Source: G963669175 sp964648415 (GTDB lineage: Bacteria > Electryoneota > Electryoneia > Electryoneales > Electryoneaceae). From it: a stretch of DNA of 8,082 nucleotides. Below are positions 5,358 to 8,082 of this stretch, piece after piece; position 1 is the stretch's first letter; each line of letters begins with the position of its first letter. Both the position numbers and the translations under genes were made by a program. The DNA is taken from positions 1-8,082 of the forward strand of contig CAZYOC010000205.1 of assembly GCA_964648415.1 (NCBI GenBank). The letters run 5' to 3'. The notes below the pieces were generated by a model. The model saw nothing but the letters and a program-made list of their open reading frames with translations, did no database searches and was not told the origin of the DNA.

Positions 5358-7201
5358 GCGTCCTCCCCGGCTTCCACCGCAATGACGCCCAGCGCCGCCA
5401 CCAGGAACAGGTGCAGGCCGAGGGTCCGGTCGTTGACCCACTCGTCGCTGCGGCGGCAGATCTCTTCGCCCAGCGCCCAGAGTTGCGGGTCGGTGCGGTG
5501 CTGGTCCAAGCGCTCCAGTAGCGCCATGATCGCGTAATCGAAACGGCCCTGGTCCAAGTGCGAACGAATCACGTCTGAATCCACATTGGCCATCAATTCA
5601 GCCTCCGGTTCAAGATCAAGCTGTTTTGTTGAAGCTGTATGCACAGGTGAAGGTACTGTAAACTCCTGTCGGATGTGTGCAATGTCATTGTAGAGCTGCT
5701 CGAGAGCGTTCGCCTGCACCTGCGGCGCATAGCGAGTTTCGGCGGTGGAGCGGCATATCGGGGCGAACCCCTCCTCGCGTGCCACCACCCACTCGATGCC
5801 CTTCGCGAAGTCCTCCACCTCAAACGGCTGCGCGACGTAACCGGTCTTCCGGTGGTCCAGGATGTCCGGGATGCCGCCGATGCCGAACGCCACCGAAGGC
5901 GTCCCGCAGGCCATCGCCTCCAGCAGGGTGTTCGGCAGGTTGTCCTCCAGCGAGGGCAGGCAGAAGACATCCGCCGCGCTGTACACCTGGGCAAGCTGAC
6001 GGGGATCGTCGATGGAGCCCAGGGGCAGCGTACGGTAGCCTTGCGGAAGCTCTGTGTTCGGGGTCAGACGTCCGAAAACCCCCAGCACGATCCGTTCATG
6101 GACCGGCGACTTCTTCAGCGCATCCAGCGCCATCTTCAGCAAATCAAACCCTTTGCGGAGGTTGCCCACCGCGTCCGCGCCAAACAGCACCAGCTTGTCC
6201 TGCGGCTGGAGCTTCATCACGTTGCGCACCGCACCGCGGTCGCCCGGCTGGAACACATCCAGCGGCACACTGTTCGGGATGCGATGCACCGGGAACTCGC
6301 CCAGCAGGCTGCTGTTGCGGACCACCGCCTCCATCCAGCGATTCAGCACGACAATATGCAGATCCAGACCGCCGTAGAGACGCTTTTTCGCTTCCCACAT
6401 CCGGCGGGAGAGATCGTTCTCCTGTTGCGAACCCAGCAACGGGCACGCGCCGCATTGCCGGGTGAACCTGTCGCAGCCGGCGCTGTAGTGGCAGCCGCCG
6501 GTGAGCGGGTTCAGGTCGTGCAGCGTCCACACCACCGGCTTGCCGTGAAAGGCTTTCCGGGCAGATTGCTCGTCCAGCATCCCGGCCACCCAGTGGAGGT
6601 GGATAATGTCGGCGTCGCCAAGTTCCGCAATACGTTCCAGGGGTACAACGGAGCCGAGCGGTGAGAATTGCTCCATGCCCGGCGGGCTGGAAGGGTGCTG
6701 CTCACGAACCCGTTTCCAGGATTCGGTGGCGGCTTTCCAGGCCTGTTCGACGTGGTCCTGCGGGGCGGCATGGAGAGGTCCGGTGTCCCCATTGGCCACC
6801 GGGAGGACAGAGATCGACGGGTCCGTCGTGCGCTTCCGGAGGACATACATCCGGCTGTCGCAGGCGCTGTGGTGAACGAGGGCCTGGTGCATCCTCATGG
6901 CCGCCGCCCCCGCGCCGCCGGTATCGGCCGCACAGAGCACCGCCACACGCGGGGCTGCCGGTGTTCTGCGAAAAAGTGGTACAGTTACCTTTTCGGAGTC
7001 AGGATCGTGTATGTACCCTGATTGTCTGTTTTGAAAAGGTAACAGTCCCCTTTTTCGTTCCAGCGAAGCAGGGTTCAATTGTGTGCCTTCCTGCGCGATA
7101 GCGACCTCCTGCCGGTCAGGTTTGAACAGTGCCCATCCGTCTCCGGGAAAATCGGGACTGCTACCTTTCCTTATGAAATGATACAGCTTCTTTCTCGGCA
7201 T
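5354..7201 (-). CDS. GT4 family glycosyltransferase with C-terminal extension; start uncertain
   Basis: This is a cytosolic or membrane-associated GT-B glycosyltransferase, donor and acceptor unknown. In the 615-residue frame the recognisable domain starts only at about residue 86: VAVLCAADTGGAG (86-98) is the first beta strand and glycine loop, followed by DIIHLHWVAG (198-207). A cysteine-rich segment at 236-254 (C237, C243, C250, C253) after WTLHDLNPLTGG is typical of one GT4 subgroup. The C-terminal donor site is EDNLPNTLLEAMACGTPSVAF (419-439), with E419 and E428 as the E-x8-E pair. Residues about 515-615 add a linker and a helical, TPR-like tail of unknown role. The first 80 codons are read through palindromic repeats and the ATG at 7201 has no Shine-Dalgarno. 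A GTG at 6946 would give about 530 residues and fit the family start better. It is first in a coupled three-gene run. Confidence 0.82.
   Translation of the reverse strand: MPRKKLYHFIRKGSSPDFPGDGWALFKPDRQEVAIAQEGTQLNPASLERKRGLLPFQNRQSGYIHDPDSEKVTVPLFRRTPAAPRVAVLCAADTGGAGAAAMRMHQALVHHSACDSRMYVLRKRTTDPSISVLPVANGDTGPLHAAPQDHVEQAWKAATESWKRVREQHPSSPPGMEQFSPLGSVVPLERIAELGDADIIHLHWVAGMLDEQSARKAFHGKPVVWTLHDLNPLTGGCHYSAGCDRFTRQCGACPLLGSQQENDLSRRMWEAKKRLYGGLDLHIVVLNRWMEAVVRNSSLLGEFPVHRIPNSVPLDVFQPGDRGAVRNVMKLQPQDKLVLFGADAVGNLRKGFDLLKMALDALKKSPVHERIVLGVFGRLTPNTELPQGYRTLPLGSIDDPRQLAQVYSAADVFCLPSLEDNLPNTLLEAMACGTPSVAFGIGGIPDILDHRKTGYVAQPFEVEDFAKGIEWVVAREEGFAPICRSTAETRYAPQVQANALEQLYNDIAHIRQEFTVPSPVHTASTKQLDLEPEAELMANVDSDVIRSHLDQGRFDYAIMALLERLDQHRTDPQLWALGEEICRRSDEWVNDRTLGLHLFLVAALGVIAVEAGEDA
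5361..5366 (-). promoter_or_regulatory. Ribosome binding site deciding the fusion gene start
   Basis: On the minus strand this reads GGAGGA, only 3 nt before the ATG at 5357 and inside the last codons of the upstream glycosyltransferase gene. With the ATGA stop/start overlap it argues for re-initiation at 5357 rather than an upstream start at 5441. Confidence 0.6.
6970..7056. repeat. Palindromic foldback element, copy 1
   Basis: An 87-bp imperfect palindrome. The left arm (6970-6994) reads GAAAAAGTGGTACAG then TTACCTTTTC. The right arm (7033-7056) reads GAAAAGGTAACAG then TCCCCTTTTTC. It is about 93% identical to copy 3 (I count five substitutions and one 1-base gap). The arm core GGTAACAGTCCCC recalls repeats often found beside Y1-type (IS200/RAYT) transposases, but none is encoded here. 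The element lies wholly inside the 5' end of the long glycosyltransferase frame and encodes its residues about 49-78. Confidence 0.85.
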
Positions 7202-7233
7202 AAAATCAGGAAAGGTAGCTGTCCCGGATTTTC
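7147..7233. repeat. Palindromic foldback element, copy 2 (diverged subtype)
   Basis: The arms are 7147-7170 (GAAAATCGGGACTG then CTACCTTTCC) and 7209-7233 (GGAAAGGTAGCTG then TCCCGGATTTTC). They pair with one mismatch and one gap. The arm core GGTAGCTGTCCC is clearly related to GGTAACAGTCCC of copies 1 and 3, while the centre differs. The ATG at 7201, the only ATG that would open the long glycosyltransferase frame, lies inside this element. Confidence 0.8.
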
Positions 7234-7248
7234 TTTTTGTGAAACACC

Positions 7249-7336
7249 GAAAAAGTGGGTACAGTTACCTTTTCGGAGTCAGGATCGGGTATGTAACCTG
7301 ATCGTTCGTTTTGAAAAGGTAACAGTCCCCTTTTTC
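7249..7336. repeat. Palindromic foldback element, copy 3
   Basis: An 88-bp near-copy of 6970-7056 in the same orientation, with left arm 7249-7274 and right arm 7313-7336. Much of the central part is itself weakly self-complementary (GATCGGGTA against TAACCTGATC), so nearly the whole unit can fold. It begins 15 nt after copy 2 ends. Confidence 0.85.
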
Positions 7337-7356
7337 TTTCACTTGCAAAACTTTGG

Positions 7357-7425
7357 CTGTCAGGTCACCAGCGCACACAGACGCGCTTCACGACCCGACA
7401 GAACCGTGAACGACCTGACAAGACC
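7357..7425. repeat. 69-bp direct repeat, copy 1
   Basis: It matches 7565-7633 at 62 of 69 positions by my count, in the same orientation, 208 bp apart. It begins CTGTCAGGTCACCAGCG and ends with a degenerate CCTGACAAGACC. Inside it CTGTCAGGTC pairs with GACCCGACAG, with one mismatch. Confidence 0.85.
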
Positions 7426-7504
7426 GGTCTGTCCATCCGTCTCCGGGGCGGCTGAACCGGAGCTTCACGGGGAATGAACGAGCAAACGATGTGCCTTTAC
7501 GGTC

Positions 7505-7542
7505 GTGTCGGATCGTCAGCGTCGTTTGCGGAGATCCGACAC
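7505..7542. repeat. Hairpin between the 69-bp repeats
   Basis: GTGTCGGATC (7505-7514) and GATCCGACAC (7533-7542) form a perfect 10-bp stem with an 18-nt loop. No T-run follows, so it is not an obvious terminator. It may be a further foldback element or a binding site. Confidence 0.5.
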
Positions 7543-7564
7543 ACTTTCGCCTGCAGCAACATCT

Positions 7565-7633
7565 CTGTCAGGTCACCAGCGTGCACAGACGCGCTTCACG
7601 ACCTGACAGGACCGTGAACCATCTGACAGGACC
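7565..7633. repeat. 69-bp direct repeat, copy 2
   Basis: Second copy of the 7357-7425 unit. Here the internal inverted repeat is perfect: CTGTCAGGTC (7565-7574) against GACCTGACAG (7600-7609). The short motif CTGACAGGACC then occurs twice about 20 bp apart, so each unit contains smaller repeats. Confidence 0.85.
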
Positions 7634-7900
7634 ATGATGGGAGGATGCCCGGGGAATTCGTCGAAAACGAGCGCTGATGAGGACTTGCGCGCTGGCAGAT
7701 TCTTCCCGAAAAGGCAAGATTTTCCGCTGCATTTCTCGTTTTACAGCCCTTATCAAGCCTTGGGACAACACACCGCCATGGCACATGCTTTGCTTCACAC
7801 ATAGAAGAAAACGCGAGCCTGAACCCTCCCGGCCAGCAGGGATGCCGGGTTCTGGAAGGCTTGTCTCGTTCGAGCGGAAATAGAGGAGATCCACGCCTGC

Positions 7901-7938
7901 CAGACTGTATCACAATAGGAAACACTCTCATTCCCGCG
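7901..7938 (-). repeat. Truncated REP-like repeat, tandem partner of 7942-8018
   Basis: This begins CAGACTGTATCACAATAGGAA, as the next copy does, and matches 7942-7979 at 35 of 38 positions. It stops at ATTCCCGCG, one base past the first arm of the hairpin. The second arm and everything beyond are missing. The next copy starts 3 nt later. Confidence 0.8.
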
Positions 7939-7941
7939 TAG

Positions 7942-8018
7942 CAGACTGTATCACAATAGGAACAGCTCTCATTCCCGCGAAGGCGGGAATCCAGGCAAGG
8001 TGCAAGAATATAACATGT
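7942..8018 (-). repeat. REP-like hairpin repeat, right copy (inverted relative to 1-77)
   Basis: A full copy containing the perfect 8-bp stem ATTCCCGC (7971-7978) and GCGGGAAT (7983-7990) with loop GAAG. Its reverse complement aligns with 1-77, so inverted copies flank the whole five-gene cluster. The sequence class is a known dispersed element type in proteobacterial genomes. Confidence 0.8.
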
Positions 8019-8082
8019 TAGCAATTCAGAACCGAAACTGTGTTCAATATTCGGTTTTCGTAGTTAACACATTGTAGTATAT

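Larger units (their letters stand above)
7202..8082. other. Repeat-rich stretch with no credible gene
   Basis: These 881 bases carry palindromic elements, two 69-bp direct repeats, several hairpins and the REP-like pair near 7901-8018. Overlapping short frames on both strands (for example 7568-7894 and 7596-8024 on minus, 7677-7883 on plus) show no domain, no good ribosome site and mutual overlap, so I do not call them. From 8011 onward the sequence becomes AT-rich, with TAACATGTTA (a perfect palindrome, 8011-8020) and an AACCGAA/TTCGGTT inverted repeat (8030-8036 and 8050-8056). This may be the start of another gene's regulatory region beyond the window. The promoter for the leftward operon must lie somewhere in or near this stretch, but I could not place it. 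Confidence 0.6.

Noticed and set aside
5358..5441. Upstream extension of the fusion gene to a start at 5441
   Set aside because: The extra 28 residues are Gly/Arg/Pro-rich, lie inside the upstream gene and precede the point where sulfotransferase homology begins. The ATG at 5357 has a ribosome site and an ATGA overlap.
7505..7542. Intrinsic terminator
   Set aside because: The 10-bp stem is good, but no T-run follows on either strand and the loop is long.
6970..7640. Possible CRISPR array
   Set aside because: Repeats are few, of different families, 69-88 bp long, self-complementary over most of their length and irregularly spaced. There are no short regular repeats with unique spacers and no cas gene.
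7568..8024. Overlapping small frames (minus 7568-7894 and 7596-8024, plus 7677-7883)
   Set aside because: They overlap each other on both strands, run through repeat sequence, and have no domain or clear ribosome site. They may be part of another dispersed repeat.

Overview
This 8.1 kb window is GC-rich and bacterial. It looks like an accessory surface-glycan or flagellin-glycan locus from a proteobacterium. The pseB-pseC pair and the abundant foldback repeats suggest a gammaproteobacterium, but that is inference and nothing here fixes the genus. All five credible genes lie on the minus strand and are transcribed right to left. The long plus-strand reading frames are antisense shadows.

Gene layout in transcription order. 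(1) 7201 (or 6946) to 5354: a GT4 glycosyltransferase with a C-terminal helical extension. (2) 5357 to 3330: an apparent fusion of an N-terminal PAPS-dependent sulfotransferase and a C-terminal GT4 glycosyltransferase. (3) 3326 to 2619: a small stand-alone sulfotransferase. These three are tightly packed (4-nt ATGA overlap, then a 3-nt gap) and almost certainly one translationally coupled unit. After a 369-bp gene-free stretch come (4) 2249 to 1122, pseB, and (5) 1219 to 86, pseC, which overlap by 98 nt.

PseB and PseC carry out the first two steps of pseudaminic acid synthesis (UDP-GlcNAc to a 4-keto-6-deoxy-AltNAc sugar, then the 4-amino sugar). The later pathway enzymes are not in the window. 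Together the genes suggest synthesis, transfer and sulfation of a nonulosonate-containing glycan, or glycosylation plus sulfation of flagellin or another surface polymer. The link between sulfation and the Pse sugar rests on gene order only.

Right-hand non-coding region (about 6970-8082). It is dense in repeats. Three roughly 87-bp palindromic foldback elements (6970-7056, 7147-7233, 7249-7336) reach into the 5' end of the first gene, so its first ~80 codons are repeat-derived and its start is uncertain. Two 69-bp direct repeats (7357-7425, 7565-7633) follow. A REP-like element with a GAAG-loop hairpin lies at 7942-8018, with a truncated tandem copy at 7901-7938. An inverted copy of the same element sits at 1-77, immediately after pseC, so the five-gene locus is bracketed by inverted repeats. 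No RNA gene, transposase or CRISPR array was recognised.
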